DNA of 64,000 nucleotides from Massariosphaeria phaeospora (taxonomy: Eukaryota; Ascomycota; Dothideomycetes; Pleosporales). The position numbers and the translations under genes are program-made. Each line of letters opens with the position of its first letter. Position 1 is the stretch's first letter. The stretch covers positions 62,001 through 126,000 of the forward strand of contig JAADJZ010000020.1 in assembly GCA_011032825.1 (NCBI GenBank). The letters are read 5' to 3'. Positions 21,823 through 34,619 of this stretch are shown here, in pieces. Below the pieces are notes generated by a model that saw only the letters and a program-made list of their open reading frames with translations, did no database searches and was not told the origin of the DNA.

Positions 21823-23484
21823 ACGTAGATTCCTAGCGAGTTGCTTACCTAAGCAAGTTGCTTACTTGCGCCAAGCTTTCTTTCTACTACCTACTTTTTT
21901 CTTTCTACTACTTTCTTTCTAGCACCTAGTACAAGTCGAGATAACGTACTTTATAAGTTCGCCGGACATATAGGTTCGCCGAACACTTGTTTTTACTAAA
22001 GAAAATCAATAATCTAAGGCTTAATAACTCTAGATCTACTTAATAGAATTTTCTAAAAATTTAATATGTTATTTCTGTATACATTAACTTTTTAATTCTA
22101 ATATTACTAAGCTCTACCTAGTTTAATTCTAGAGATACAAAAAATACGCTAAAATAATTTCTATAATTTAGGCTTTCTTTAATAGCTTTTTAAATACTAA
22201 GGCTAGAGCTTAGTAACTTTAGAATTTTAAAGTTTATATAGATGCAGCTTAGAAGTGAAATTTTTAGAGAATTCTATAAAGTAGATCTAGAGTTATTAAG
22301 CCTTAGATTATTGATTTTCTTTAGTAAAAACAAGTATTCGGCGAACTTATAAAGTACGTTAATGTAGTTAATTTAGTTGCGCATTAGATTCTTAGCTTAG
22401 CAGCTGTACGCTTTTTTCAAAAGCGCAAAACAGCTAACATTAAAAAGCTGCAGAAAGTGCAACAAGTAAAAAAACATGCAAAAAGTAATAATGCTGTTAT
22501 TCTTGTAGTACTGCTAAAAAGCAAGCGAGTTATAGCTTTTATAGCTGTTAATAAAAAGTAAACGTACTATTTTAACAGTACGTTTCTTTGTATAGGCGTT
22601 AAAGTGCTTTAACTACTTTAAACCTAGCTCGTTGTTTGTCTAGCTGTTCTTAGAAACTGCAATAACCTAGTTGCAAAGTAAGCTATTTTTCTTGTACTAA
22701 GCAAAAAAGTAGTTTTTGCTCTAAAAAATAATAAAGAGTAGAATAGCTTACTTTATTGTGTTAACGCTTTGTACTACTGTTGTCTACTTTTTGTTACTTT
22801 GCTATACTATTTTTAGCTGTTCTTAACGCTCTAAGCTAGTAATTACTGTACCTATTAAAATCTAGCCTATTATAAAGCTTATTTTATTAAAGTTGTAAGT
22901 ATTCTTGTTTACTACGTTGTACTTAGCTTTTATATTTGCTACTAGCCTAAACTAGTTAGCTACAAGCTTAGAATTCTTATAGAAAGCTCTTTTATAGTTG
23001 TACTTTTAATTAAACTTAATTTAAAGCTTAGAGTAACGCTTAACGAACAACGTAACCTAGTTTTTTTTAACTAGTAGCTAGCTTCGCGCTGCGAGTAGTA
23101 GGTTAGCTTTATTCTTTAACTTAGCAAGCTTAAGTAGAAAGCTTCGCGCGTTAAAGTTAATAGCATACTTCTTAATTACTGTGTTCTTTGTTAAACGAAG
23201 CTTTATTAAGTTAAGTATACAATTGCGTTGTAAAAGTTTTTTAACAAGCTAATTGCTTAGTGTTTTTTAAAAAACGTTGTAGATTAATGCAGCGCGTTGC
23301 TAAAAAAGTGTTGCATTGCGTTAAATAGCCTAAATCGCAAGCTATATTTAGCTTTCGTTTGAAGCGCGTAGCGCGTTGTGTAGTTAAGCTATTGCGTAGT
23401 AAAAAAAAAAAAAGCAGGTATTAGTAAAGAGCTTAGCGCAAGTAAGCAACTCGCTTAAGTAAGCAACTTGCTAAAAATCTACAT
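21823..23484 (-). mobile_element. Degenerate pogo-like transposon P4, with nested MITE
   Basis: Bounded by inverted repeats of about 55 bp: left ACGTAGATTCCTAGCGAG..., right its mutated complement ending in CTACAT at 23484. A TA flanks each end (21821-22, 23485-86). Each repeat holds two units (GAGTTGCTTAC type) exactly 17 bp apart. On the minus strand, 22,610-22,720 resembles part of the family P2 transposase (compare 52.9-53.0 kb). After removing the nested MITE the element is about 1.24 kb, so it is internally deleted. All frames are broken. Confidence 0.72.
21944..22359. mobile_element. 416-bp MITE with TA duplication inside P4
   Basis: Inverted-repeat element with no coding capacity. 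Left end ACGTACTTTATAAGTTCGCC, right end the complement; TA at 21942-43 and 22360-61. The arms continue inward as ACTAAAGAAAATCAATAATC on both sides. Its ends match those of the full-length P2 element at 52.2 kb (ACGTACTTTA...GTTCGCCGAACACTT), so it was probably mobilised by a P2-type transposase. The left arm has two GTTCGCCG units 17 bp apart; the right arm has only one. Confidence 0.85.
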
Positions 23485-23486
23485 TA

Positions 23487-25544
23487 TCAAATAGTAAAGC
23501 ATAGAGTAGAGTTGTTTTTCTAGGTGCAAGCTGCTTTACTATACTTGTGCGCACTATACTTAAAGTTAGCTTATGCTTTAAAAACAACATGCTTACTACT
23601 ACAAACATAAGTTTATTGCAATAGCTACAATAGCTATTATTGCGAGATTTTTTGCTAGAGTAATTGAAATAAGGCTTTTGTATAGCTTGTATTATTTATA
23701 TTTAAATAAAACGTTGATAGCGCAGCTGCAGCTGTTTACTTTAGGTAAAGTAGCTAATGCAGCTTTAAGTAATGCTACGCAAGCTACACTACTACTTGTA
23801 CATTTCTAACGCTTATTCTTAGATAAAAATGCTTGTAAAACTTTGCGCTTGCCTGTTTAGAACGTTTGTAAAGCTTTTTTAGTATTTTAAGCTTTAATCT
23901 TGCGTGCGCGCTTAGCTGCTTTCTTAGCTTTTTTTTTTTTTAACTACTTTAGCTGCTTTTTGCGCTACGCGTTTTTTCTTAGCTTTAGTTTTACAAAGAA
24001 GTTTAGCTAAAGCTTAAAGCTTTTTTAGTTAGCTCGCGCAAGCTTCTACATATGCTTATTTTTTTTTTAATTTTCTTTTAAGCACGTGCTTTACAGACTT
24101 TGCTAAGTAACTACTACTTAGTTCTACTATAATACTTTTTGCGCTGCTGCAAATCTAAAAGTTTGCTATGCTTTTTGTGCTTTTTTTTAGCTAATAAAGC
24201 TTTTTTTAAACTACTATTTTTGTAGTTAAAAAGCTTGTTTTAAACCTAAAAGTAGTAAACTGTAAAGCTAAGCTTCTTTAACTTCTTTGCGCTTTTATCT
24301 TTTACTACAAACTATACGAAGCAATAGGCTAGCGAATAGGTATAGGTTGAGTTAAAGTTGAGTCAGATCCGCACGGACTAGAAAACGAAAATCAAAATCT
24401 TTACTTTTTAATATCTTACCTAATACTATAGATATACTAATGCAAATTTAACACGTGCTGCAGATATATAAACACAATTATATATAAAATTATTAGAGAA
24501 TTCTACCTAGTCTAGCTTTTTTAATATAGCTTTTTATTTATTAAATCTATAAAAGATAAATGAAATATACTCTAGACTAGGTAAAATTCTCTAATAATTT
24601 TACATATAATTGTGTTTATATATCTGCAGCACGTGTTAAATTTGCATTAGTATATCTATAGTATTAGGTAAGATATTAAAAAGTAAAGATTTTGATTTTC
24701 GTTTTCTAGTCCGTGCGGATCTAACTCAACCTTAACTCAACCTATACCTATTCGCTAGCCTACGAAGCAATTTAGGTTACGCTAATTAGCATTTCTAAAG
24801 GCAAATACTTTACTTCTATTTATTTTATTTTTATTTGAAGCTTTTTAAGTAAAGCGTTTAAGTATAACGTTTAGATTTATAAGCTAAATACTAGTAGCTT
24901 TAAAAAACTTAAAAGTAGTTTTTTTTTAAACAAAGCTTGCTACGATCTCTAGAACAACAAAAAGAAATTTTCTTTTTTAATTAGAACTAGCTTATAGCTG
25001 CGCTAGAAATAAAACGATAGCTTTTTACTATAAAAGTTAAATAGAAGCTTAAATATAACAACGTTAAAAAGTTAAAGCGTGTAAGTTAAGTAAAAAAAAA
25101 GTATAGCTAAAAGTATTCAATTGCGTTTACAATAGTTAATAAACTCTATTGTTAAGTAGCTTTTATAGCTGTTAACGATAAGTAATTAGTAAGCTCGTTA
25201 AGCTTGCTTTTTTGTATAGCAATTTAACAACCTACTTAAGCTATGCTAATCTAACGTTGTTGTTGCTCTAACTAGAAAAAGTTAAAGTAACAAAACCGTT
25301 GTGTTTTCTAGCTGTAATATTAGCTACCTATGTTAATTGTAGTGTTTTTAATGCGCTTTTATAAATAAAGCTAAGCAGCAACAACGTTTTATTTACGCAA
25401 ACTACTACTATAAAGGTTATCTACTTACGTAAGCTATTCTAGCAAGCTACTTTTACTTTCTTTTTCTTTTATAAACGTTAGAAAAACACTTGTTTTAAGC
25501 AGCTAATTATACTAATTATAAACTTTTATTTATTAATATTGTAC
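23487..25544 (-). mobile_element. Pogo-like transposon P5, C-terminal portion (split by insertions)
   Basis: RIP-degraded transposase read on the minus strand. From 25.5 kb leftward the frame shows the start of the DDE domain (TYNINKKKF-like, for the usual TYNMDEKGF) and a later TNYLSLTAI block (for the second Asp region). Near 23.7-23.9 kb there is a basic C-terminal tail with GKRKVLQA and NS-x(3)-INVLFKYK, typical of a common fungal pogo family. The coding region is interrupted by a foldback element at 24,326-24,761 and by LTR element I, whose 5-bp duplication GTTTG lies at 25545-25549. The N-terminal part resumes at 32,664. The left terminal repeat was not identified. Confidence 0.7.
24326..24761. 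mobile_element. 436-bp foldback element with 10-bp target duplication
   Basis: Nearly the whole element is one long inverted repeat: arms of about 195 bp with a small AT-rich centre, starting AGGCTAGCGAATAGG and ending CCTATTCGCTAGCCT. The 10-bp direct repeat ACGAAGCAAT flanks it (24316-24325 and 24762-24771). A 9-10-bp duplication suggests Mutator-like mobilisation, which is inference. No coding capacity. Confidence 0.85.
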
Positions 25545-25549
25545 GTTTG

Positions 25550-26050
25550 TGTTATTAGAAGTGTTTTTTTACCGAAGGTAATTACGATTGAACTCGAAGA
25601 TTTCGCCTAAGAAATTGTTCTATGTTCAAAAAGCTTAATAACAACAAAAAAACAATCTTAATTTTATTTTGAATAGAATAACAAAGTAACAATCTGTTGC
25701 TTATAGATCTAATCTATGTATAAAATGTACTTAAAAAAGTTAACTACAAAGAATTTAAATTGTAAAAAAAATTCTACTAATCTATATAGTTCTATAATTC
25801 TTTGCTAAAAGCATTTTACTTAGTTTGCTTAGTGTACTTAGTTGCTAAGCGCTTTAAGCTAGCTAAGCGCTTGCTACTTAGTATACTTAGTTCGCTAAAG
25901 TTCTAATCGCACTAATTACTATTACGTAATTGCTAACTTAATTCTGCTTTGCGCATTGCTGTACTTTTGTTTTGCAAACTTGCAAGCTCTAACAACTTTT
26001 CTACGTCGTTGCTTAGTCTACAATACCTAGTATTATCTTTGTTTATAACA
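25550..26050 (-). repeat. LTR of element I (left, 3' LTR of the element)
   Basis: 501-bp repeat, TGTTATTAGAAG...TTTATAACA, matching 32158-32658 and, inverted, the LTRs of element II and the solo LTR at 57.9 kb. Confidence 0.88.
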
Positions 26051-29000
26051 TTATTTCTTTCTTTAAGAATATTGTTTTGATAGCTGTTTTACTATGCTGT
26101 GCTAGTTTTTTTTGTGCTTTGCATCAAAAGTACTATTTCGTATAAAAGTAAGTTAACTTTAATTTTCGTTATGTTGTAGCTTTTTTTTGTATTTCTTTGA
26201 GTTTTTAAGTTTAACTATGCCTAAGTTTTCGCTTTCTGTAGATTCGTGCTCTAAGTTAACTTGCTATTGTTACAATTAAGTTGCTTGTATTTGTAAAACT
26301 AGTTTAAAAATGCTTGCTTCTTGCGGCCGTTGTTCTAAAAAGAATCTAAAGTGCCTAGTTAATTTCTTGTTAAATAAGTATGCTAAATGCTTTTAGTCTA
26401 GCGCGCCTTGCAGTTTTGCTCTAACAAAAAAAAAGTAAGCAGCTTTTTAACAAAAGCGTTGCAACTTGCAACATTAGCTTTTGCTAGCTAAGTAATAAGT
26501 GCTATTTGCACGAATCTAAGCTGCTTAGCTAGTGTTCGTAGCAAAGTTTCGTGCTGCTACTTTTTAAGTAGAGCTTTCTATTGCTAAAATAAAAAAAGAT
26601 TAGCGTTTTGCTAATAAGTAGGTTGCTATTAAAAAGCTAGAAAAACTAAAAGCTGCGTAGTTTAGCGCTGCTGTTAATTCTAAAAGTACAACTTCTACTA
26701 ATAGTTCTGTACTACTGCTACTTAAAACGCTTTCAACTAATCTAAGCTAGTTACAAACTAACTCTTCTTTACTTGTTTTTTTTTCTTTTAATCTTTTTGC
26801 TTTTTTAAAGAACTTGAATTTCTTGCTTCTAGATTTTGCTAGTAATACTTTCGTACTAGTTCCTTGCAGTTCGTAAAATTCTGTATTAGTTTCTATGTAT
26901 TCTAGCTTTCTAGCTATTTTTGCTATTTAACTATGTATTTCTACTAACGTTTAAACTTCTATAGGTCTTTAACTTCTTCAACTTCGTACTTTTCGTTTTT
27001 AAGTTTGATATTAGTTGCTACTTTAGCGTTTAGTAGTGCTAGTTTAAGAAGTAATTTGTAAAAAACTAAATGTATGCGCATGCTTGTAAGTAGCTGTAGT
27101 TTAAATAATACAAGTTTTTTAACTTTTAGAATTTTAAATAGTTTTATTTAGAAGTTGTTTAATTTGTTGCATAGCTGTTTAGTTTTTAGATTTTTTCGTA
27201 AGAGAAAAACTTTATTCTTTTCTTTAAAAGTTAGTTTCTTAAGCTTTTTTTTATTTGCTAACTTAGCTATTGTAAAGTTCCTTTAAGCAATTCGTTAGCT
27301 TAATTTGTTGTGTAATTCTTGCATTTTAAAAGCTTTATTATTCGCTGCTAGCGAAATGCTTTTAAAGTTTCTTAGATTTTAATAAGCTACTAGTTTATAT
27401 TTATAATTTGCGTAGTATAGCAAGTGTTTTATTGTTGTAGATTTTATGCTATTGTAGGCTAATTGTGCTGTTAGTAGAAGTTTAACCTAGTTGTTTTATA
27501 GCTTGTTAGCGTACATTTGTAAATACTATTCTAGTGTTTAGTTTGTTTGTTCTATCTAGTTGTCTATTTGCGAGTAAAAGCTAGTTAATAGCTTTTTTGC
27601 AACTTCTAACTAGGCTAAGAACGTATTTCAAAACTTTAATGTAAACAGCTTGTTTCTATTAGTAATAAACTATTTTAGCAATTTGTAGTTAGCAACAAGT
27701 GTTTTTGTAACTTCGTAAACTATTTCTTTTACTATAATTAACTTTTCTGTTGGTACAAAATGTAATTCTTTAGTTAATTAATCTACGATTACTAAGATCG
27801 AGTTGCATAGCTGTGCTAATTTGAGTTTTAACAATTTTAAAAGCTTTACTATAAAGTTTATTGTAACGCTAATTTATAAGCGTACGAGTAGTTTTAGTAG
27901 TTAAAGTAATTTGTAAAGCTTGTGTCTTTTGAGTTTGTTTTTTAAATAATTTAAATAGTTGCTTATTACTTTCTAAACTGTGTTTTGTACGTAGAGTATT
28001 AAGTATTCGTTTAAGATTTGTTAAACTATTTTGTTAATTCTTAAGTGTTTGTATGCTTGTAAAGCATGTAATTTCTAGATAAGCTATATAGCTTAGTTGT
28101 TGTTTGTAACTATTTATCTTTGCTAGTCGTTCTTGCTTTATTTTTAGTGCATTCTTTTTTTAATACTTGTAACTATAGCTATTTTAGCTAATTATAGTTA
28201 GTTGTATTTAAGAGTTTTATTTAAGTTCCGTTGTAATACTAAGTTGTGCGTAACTAGTTTGTTAGTTTTTATAAAATTTAATTTTTAACTAAGCGCGTTC
28301 GCGGCTCTATTGTTAGTTTTCTTGCAATAGTAAATCTCAATGTTGTAATCTGCTATAAATTCAGCCTATTTAACTTATTGTTAATTTAATTTCTTAGTTG
28401 TAGTAAAGCTAGTAAAGTTTTAGTAGTTTAAGTACACTTGTACTTAGTGCTGTGCTTCTTTTAGCTATGCTTTCTATTGTTTAAAAGCGTTTATTATTGC
28501 TAATAGCTTCTTGTTGTAAACGTTGTAGTTGAGTTTTACTTTCAAGAACTTTCTAGAATAGTAGAACACTAGTTTCTATTTCTTGTCGTTGCATTGTTGT
28601 AATAGTATCGCTCTTAACGCGTAGTCTAAAGCATTAGTTTTTACTTAAGTTTTTTTTTTAAGTCGTGCATTTGTAGCATTAGTGTTGTAATAAACTTTTT
28701 TCTAAGTTTCTAAAACGCTTTTTCTTATATTTTTATTTATTTAAACTTTTTGTTTTTTTTAGTAACTTTTAAGAGCAGTGTTATAGTTTTAGAGTAATTT
28801 TTAATAAACTTTTAATAAAAGTTAGCAAATTTTAAAAAAAACTACACGTTTTTTACTATTTTAAGAGTTAGCTATTTTTGTATAGTTTAAATCTTCTTTA
28901 AGTCTATAAACACACTTTTTTTTAAAATAATAAATCTAAGATAGCTAGTTTTTGTAACGTGAAATTTACACTTTTTTGAGTAAAGTAGTAGCTAGTACTG

Positions 29001-32000
29001 CTTTATTTTCTGTAGCACTTTTTTAACATGCTTTTAATGTTCTTTAAGCGTTTTTTTAAAGTATATTAATACGTTGTTTAAGTACGCTATAACAAAAATG
29101 TCTAAGTATTTGTATAGTACTTTGTTAATTAGAGCTTAAAACGTAGCTAGAGCATTAGTTAGTTTAAATAGCATAACCTAGTACTTATAAAAGCTATTAA
29201 CTATTCGTGCTTTTTTGCAATTTTAATGCGATAATATTCGTTTCGTACGTTAAGTTTTGTAATTTATTTTACTTTTTAAAGTTGATTTATAAGCTTTTAA
29301 ATAAGCGGTAGTAAGTATTTGTTTTTTTAAGTAACGTTGTTAAGCTGTTAGTAGTCTACGCATAGTTTTAATTTTTTGTTTTTCTTTAGTACAAACAATA
29401 TTAGCAATGCTATTAAGCTTTCGCTTAGTTGTATATATTCTCGCTAGATATTTCTTTAAATGTATTTTTTTAATTTCTTTTGCTAGTTGTAAGTTAGAGA
29501 ATATATTAGTTTTAATTACAGTTTTGTTCTTTTTTTAAAAATAATTTTGTAATTTTACTTTTAGTAGTTTGCTAGGTCGTGCTTTTTGTTTTTTTTAAAA
29601 AAGCTTTTAAACTTCTTTTAGTATTTAGTAAAAAAGTTTTTAAACTTTTTTTTTTGTTTTTTAGAAAAGTTAAATTGTAGTTTGTTTGCTATTAAAGGCG
29701 CAACTCGTTGTATCTATATAACGCTTATTTGCTAAAAGTTTTTTTTACAAATTCTTGCAATTTTGTAAAGTAAAATTAAACTAATTTTTTTATTTTTAAG
29801 TAAGCTTTAAATTGTTAAACTATTTTGTAGTACTATAGCAACTTTCTTTTTAAGCCTTTAGCTACGTATTGTTTTGTTTTTTTAATTAATATTAAAGTTG
29901 TGTTGTTGTAGCTAGTTGTACTTAATATACATGTTAAAACTTTTAAAGTTTATAATATTAATACACTATTAGTGTCTAATACTCGCAACTTTTAACTTAA
30001 CTTTCTAAGTTTTTAAGTTAATTAAACTGTTTTTATATTTTAGTAGTTGTCTATTAGCTAACACTATTTGTATTAGTTAATTTTTAACTTAGTAAAGTAT
30101 TCTGTTTTTTTTTACTTATTTTAAAAAAACTAATGTTTAAGCAGCTTTACTATTAAGTAGTGCAGTAAGCTTTTAGCTTGCAACTTTTGCTTTTACTTTT
30201 ATGTAATTTTGTTTTAGTTGTGTTTTTTATACGCTTTGTATAGTTGTGCTAAAAGTATTTATACTATTTTAACTATAAGTTTAGTAGCTTGCTAGTTTTT
30301 TACTAAAAAAGTTTTTAAAGCTTGTTTTTTAAAAATGTTTTATTGCTTGTAGTATTTGCACTTGTTAGCAAAGCATTTTTAAAGCTTTAAAAACTTGTCG
30401 TAGTTTTAATTTTTAAAATTTTATTTTGTTGCATTTTTTTATAGCTTATAGATAGTGCATTTTGTAGTGCAAAAAAACTAACGTGCTGCTTAGCACGTGT
30501 TGTAGTTTTTTGCGCATAATTTGTTATTGCATTTTAAATAGTTTTTGTTTTTTAGACTTATAAGCTACTATTTTGTAATATGCTTGCATAACTAGTATAT
30601 TTAACATTTTTTATTATAATACTACGCTTATTTGCAGCAGCTGCTATAGTTTTTAAACTAGTTGTTGTAATTATGTACATAACATTTTGTTACTATACAT
30701 TTACTATTTTTAAGCAAAATATGTAATAGTAATTTTAGCTATTGCTAAGTAAGAATTTTATTGTTTGCGTAGTGTACATAGTTTTTTTTGTTGCACTAGT
30801 ACTATAGTAAGTTTTTGTAATTATCTTAATTAGCAAATTGTATTTTTTTTTATTAGCTTTTGTTGTGCTATTGCTGCGTTTGCAACTTTTTATTTTTGTA
30901 TTTTTTTAACTTAAAGCGTATAAAATTTATTTTTGCAATACTAAACAATGTAAGTTTTTTAGCTGCACATTTAGTATTTATAGTTTTATAGCTGTCTATT
31001 AATTTTCTAAACTTGTAAAGTTAATAGTTTTTTGTTGTTTTTATTTGTTAGCTTTGTAACGTTTTTAAGACTTTCTATTTAGATTTAATTGTTTTTTAAT
31101 TTTTTAGTGTTTTTTAAGTATAGTGTAGCTACTTGCTATAGTTAAACTATAGCAATAGTAGTAACTTGCGCGCTTGCTACTTTTTATAGTGTTTCTAAGT
31201 AGTTTTTGCAAAAGTATTTGTTTTTGCTGTATTAAAAACATACTTTGTTGTTGTAACGCTTTTAGCGTTCTTTTTTAGACAACTTGTTTTTAGAGTTTTG
31301 CTTTGTTAAAGTAGCGTTTTTTTTGTTAAACTACTTTTGTAGTAGTTTATTGTTTTAAACTCGTTTAATACTATCAATGTCTATTAAATTATAGTAATAG
31401 GTTTTTTTAATCGTAGCTACTAAACGTATGTATAGTTTGATAGTAAACTTGCGTTTCTACTATTATTACTATAGCTAGTTGTTAATTTGTACTACAGTTT
31501 TAATTAACTTTTTAAGTTTTTTTAGTTTTGCGTAGTAAAACTTGCATAAGCTTTGTTCTCTTACGTTATCTACTTTAGCTCAAATTTTTTTAAACTTAAT
31601 TGTATATTTACTTGCAAACTTTTTTTGTTGTAGTAGTTTAAGTTTGTTTATTGCTTATTATGTTTCGTTTACTTCTTTGTAAATTGTATAAAGCTTTTTT
31701 TTAAACAATTTTTAGTTTTTAAAAATGCGTTGCGTGTCTAGCTTTATTTTTTACTTGCTATTGCTCTTAACATAGTCGTTTGCGTGTAGCTAAAACTATT
31801 TTGCTACGTTGTTTTTTATGTGCATTCTAGCTACAAAAATTTTGTTTTGCTTTGTAAAAAAGCTTGTTGCATAGTAACAGCAGTAAAAGTTAATATTCGT
31901 AAAAAATAATTGTAATGTTTTTTTTTTTTGCTATATTTCTTTAGAAACGGTGCTTTTGCAGCACTACTAGTTTTTTAACTTTTTAAAATTGCAACTATTT

Positions 32001-32157
32001 TTAGTAGTTTGCTAATTTGCTTGCTTATTTGTTTTATTTAGTTAGCTTGCTTTGCTAGTACTATTGCTGCAGTGCGTGCTAGTGCTTTAGCGCTGCTACT
32101 ACTTAAGCTTGCTAAAGTTGTTATATTGTTTTAGTTTTAAACTTAAAGTAGTTAAAG

Positions 32158-32658
32158 TATTATCAAAAGTGTTTTTTTACTAAAGGTAATTACGATTGGA
32201 CTTAGAAATTCTGCTTAAGAAATTGTTCTATATTCGAAAAGCTTAATAACAACAAAAAAACAATTTTAGTTTTATTTTAAATAGAATAACAAAGTAACAA
32301 TTTGTTGCTTATAAATTTAATCTATGTATAAAATGTACTTAGAAAAGTTAACTACAAAGAATCTAAATTGTAAAAGAAATTTTGCTAATTTATATAGTTT
32401 TATAATTCTTTGCTAAAAGCGTTCTACTTAGTTTGCTTAGTGTACTTAGTTGCTAAGCGCTTTAGGCTAGCTAAGCGCTCGCTACTTAGTGTACTTAGTC
32501 CGCTAAAGTTCTAATAGCACTAATTACTATTACGTAATTGCTAACTTAATTCTGCTTTGCGCATTGCTATACTTTTGTTTTGCAAACTTGCAAGCTCTAA
32601 CAACTTTTCTACGTTGTTGCTTAGTTTACGATACCTAGTATCGTTTTTATTTGTAACA
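32158..32658 (-). repeat. LTR of element I (right, 5' LTR of the element)
   Basis: 501-bp partner of 25550-26050; ends in TTTGTAACA followed by the GTTTG duplication. Confidence 0.88.
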
Positions 32659-32663
32659 GTTTG

Positions 32664-33271
32664 CTTAGGCTAAACGTTGTACTTTTTTAGTTTTTTATGC
32701 AAAAAGTTAAAGTATAGCTTGTACTTATTCTTTAAGTTAGCTGCGTAGCAGTTAAAGTTCATAGCAACTATTTATTTTAAAATAAAATCGCTTTAGTTTC
32801 GGTAAAAGAAGCCCGTAACCTAGCTGTTAAAAACAAGTAATTTAGTTATTTTAAACTCAAAATTTTGCACTATATTTTTTGTAGAAAGTAGCTTTTGCTT
32901 TGTTAAGTTTACAATATATCGCACAAGCTTTAACTTTTGTTGTAAGCTAAATTTCTAGTGCAACGCGTTTTTAGCGTTTTAAAAAGCTATTACGATTTTT
33001 TTACTTTCGCTTTAGCGTTAAGCAGTTAACGCTATATTAATTAGCAACTTGTTAGAAAGTATATTTTGCATCTAGTTTGCGCAAGTTTAAATTTTCAATT
33101 GCTTTGTTAATTAAATCTATAGTAGTTAAGTAGTTGCGTATTAAAAAAAGTAAGTTGAAACGCAAGTTTGTTGTTGTAAAGTACAAGCTAACTTTGAGCA
33201 CAGTGCGCATAGGCATAGTATAAAAAAAGTTATCTTGTATAATATTTCTAAAGAATTTGCTACAACTACTA
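32664..33271 (-). mobile_element. Pogo-like transposon P5, N-terminal portion
   Basis: Continuation of P5 beyond LTR element I. On the minus strand, 32.7-33.1 kb encodes a Tc5/CENP-B-type helix-turn-helix region: LVRYIVNL, then a V-T-G-F-F-x-R-N block (usual WVTRFxxRN) and NKYKLYFNFLHKKLKKY. The N-terminus is cut by the insertion of P1 copy b at 33,272. Confidence 0.7.
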
Positions 33272-34117
33272 ATGTATTTTATTATTAAGCTAGTTATATT
33301 ATTAAGCTAGTTAAAAATGCTTAGCAGCACTAACTTACGTTACACTTTTTTTATTTTATTGCTATTAAATAAAAAACTTACGTACGTCGTGCTTAGGCTA
33401 GTAAATAAATAGAAGTTAAGTTAGAGTTAAGTTAGCTTACGTTAAACTTTAACTTAACTTTAGCTTTAACTTGCGCTAGTTACTAAGTAGCTTAAGTTAA
33501 AGTTAAGTTAAAGTAGTTAAAGCTTAGAGTTGTAGTTAAGTTTTACATAATATTTACAACTTATATTAATATTAAGTTTTCTATGTATATTTATTACATT
33601 TATTTATTATAGTTTTTTAACTATTTAGGTAACTCTAACTTAATTTCTAACTTAAAGTTTTAACTACTCTAACTTAACTTCTACCTACGCTAGGTTAACT
33701 CTAACTTAATTTTAACTTAAAGTTTGTGCAACTTATAACCTAACTTATACCTATTAATAAGTACTTTCTACTTATTCGCTAGCGTAGTCGTGCTTACATT
33801 AAATCTAGAAAATATTTTTGTATTTTTCTTGTACGTACGCGCGTTATGCTTAGTTTTGCCGTAGTTTCTACAGCGCTATACAGCTAGTTAAGCTAGTTTT
33901 TAACTACTACTACTACTACTACTACTACTACAAGCTTTTTTTAATTACTAAAGCTTTGCAAACGCTTTAGTAGCTACTTAGGCTACTACTTTACTATACT
34001 CTATTGTACTACTATGCTAGATATACTTGCGTTTGCGCGTTTTTCTTTTAGTTATTACTACTAATTGCTTTTTAAGCTTTTTATTGCGAGTAGCAAGAAG
34101 CGCGTTTTAGTACAGCA
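33272..34117 (-). mobile_element. P1 transposon copy b, left (3') fragment
   Basis: Minus-strand P1 copy starting with a mutated terminal repeat (ATGTATTTTATTATTAAGC, TA at 33270-71). It contains two units 17 bp apart and then the complement of the transposase C-terminus, including a (CTA)n run at about 33,904-33,931 where copy A has a short AGT run. It is interrupted by a foldback element (33,395-33,785) and by LTR element II; the rest continues at 41,537. The full P1 length is about 1.85 kb, and only about half is recovered here. Confidence 0.75.
33395..33785. mobile_element. 391-bp foldback-family element inside P1 copy b
   Basis: Starts AGGCTAGTAAATAA and ends TTATTCGCTAGCGT, diverged from the ends of the element at 24.3 kb. 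Flanked by CGTCGTGCTT (33385-33394) and AGTCGTGCTT (33786-33795), a 10-bp duplication with one mismatch. The interior is rich in AAGTTAGAGTTAAGTT-type repeats and has no coding potential. Confidence 0.75.
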
Positions 34118-34619
34118 TGTTACAAATAGAAACGATACTAGGTATCGTAGACTAAGCAACGACGTAGAAAAGTTGTTAGAGCTTGCTAGTACGCAAAACG
34201 AAAGTATAGCAACGCGCAAAGCAAAGTTAAGTAATTAAGAATTACGTAACGTGCTTAGCATGCTTAGTAGTTTTAGCACTAAGCAAACTAAGCAAAAGTT
34301 GCTTAGTAGAATCGGCGCGCTTAGTACTAAGCATACTAAGCAAACTAAGTAGAACGCTTTTAGCAAAGAATTATAGAACTATATAGATTAGCAAAATTTC
34401 TTTTACAATTTAGATTCTTTGTAGTTAACTCTTTTAAGTACATTTTATACATAGATTAGATCTATAGGCAACAAATTGTTACTTTGTTATTTTATTTAAA
34501 ATAAAAATAAAATTGTTTTTTTTGTTGTTATCTAGCTTTTTGAACATAGAACAATTTCTTAAGCAAAATTTTTAAGTCTAATCGTAATTACTTTTAGTAA
34601 AAAAACACTTTTAATAACA
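34118..34619 (+). repeat. 5' LTR of element II
   Basis: 502-bp repeat, TGTTACAAATAG...TTAATAACA; inverse complement of the element I LTRs. Confidence 0.88.

Larger units (their letters stand above)
25550..32658 (-). mobile_element. LTR retrotransposon I (Ty3/Gypsy chromovirus), RIP-inactivated
   Basis: 7,109 bp with 501-bp LTRs (25550-26050 and 32158-32658) and a perfect 5-bp duplication GTTTG (25545-25549, 32659-32663). The right LTR begins TATTATC where the others have TGTTATT, a RIP-type change. The gag-pol region reads on the minus strand: reverse transcriptase with YLNN at 29073-29084 (normally YLDD), integrase around 27.6-27.9 kb and a chromodomain near 26.9-27.0 kb. Stops and frameshifts are everywhere; the element is dead. 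It is inserted in transposon P5 and is the same family as element II in opposite orientation. Confidence 0.88.

Noticed and set aside
33904..33931. (CTA)n run considered as a microsatellite locus or a CRISPR-like array
   Set aside because: It is an expanded serine-codon run inside P1 copy b; no spacers exist.
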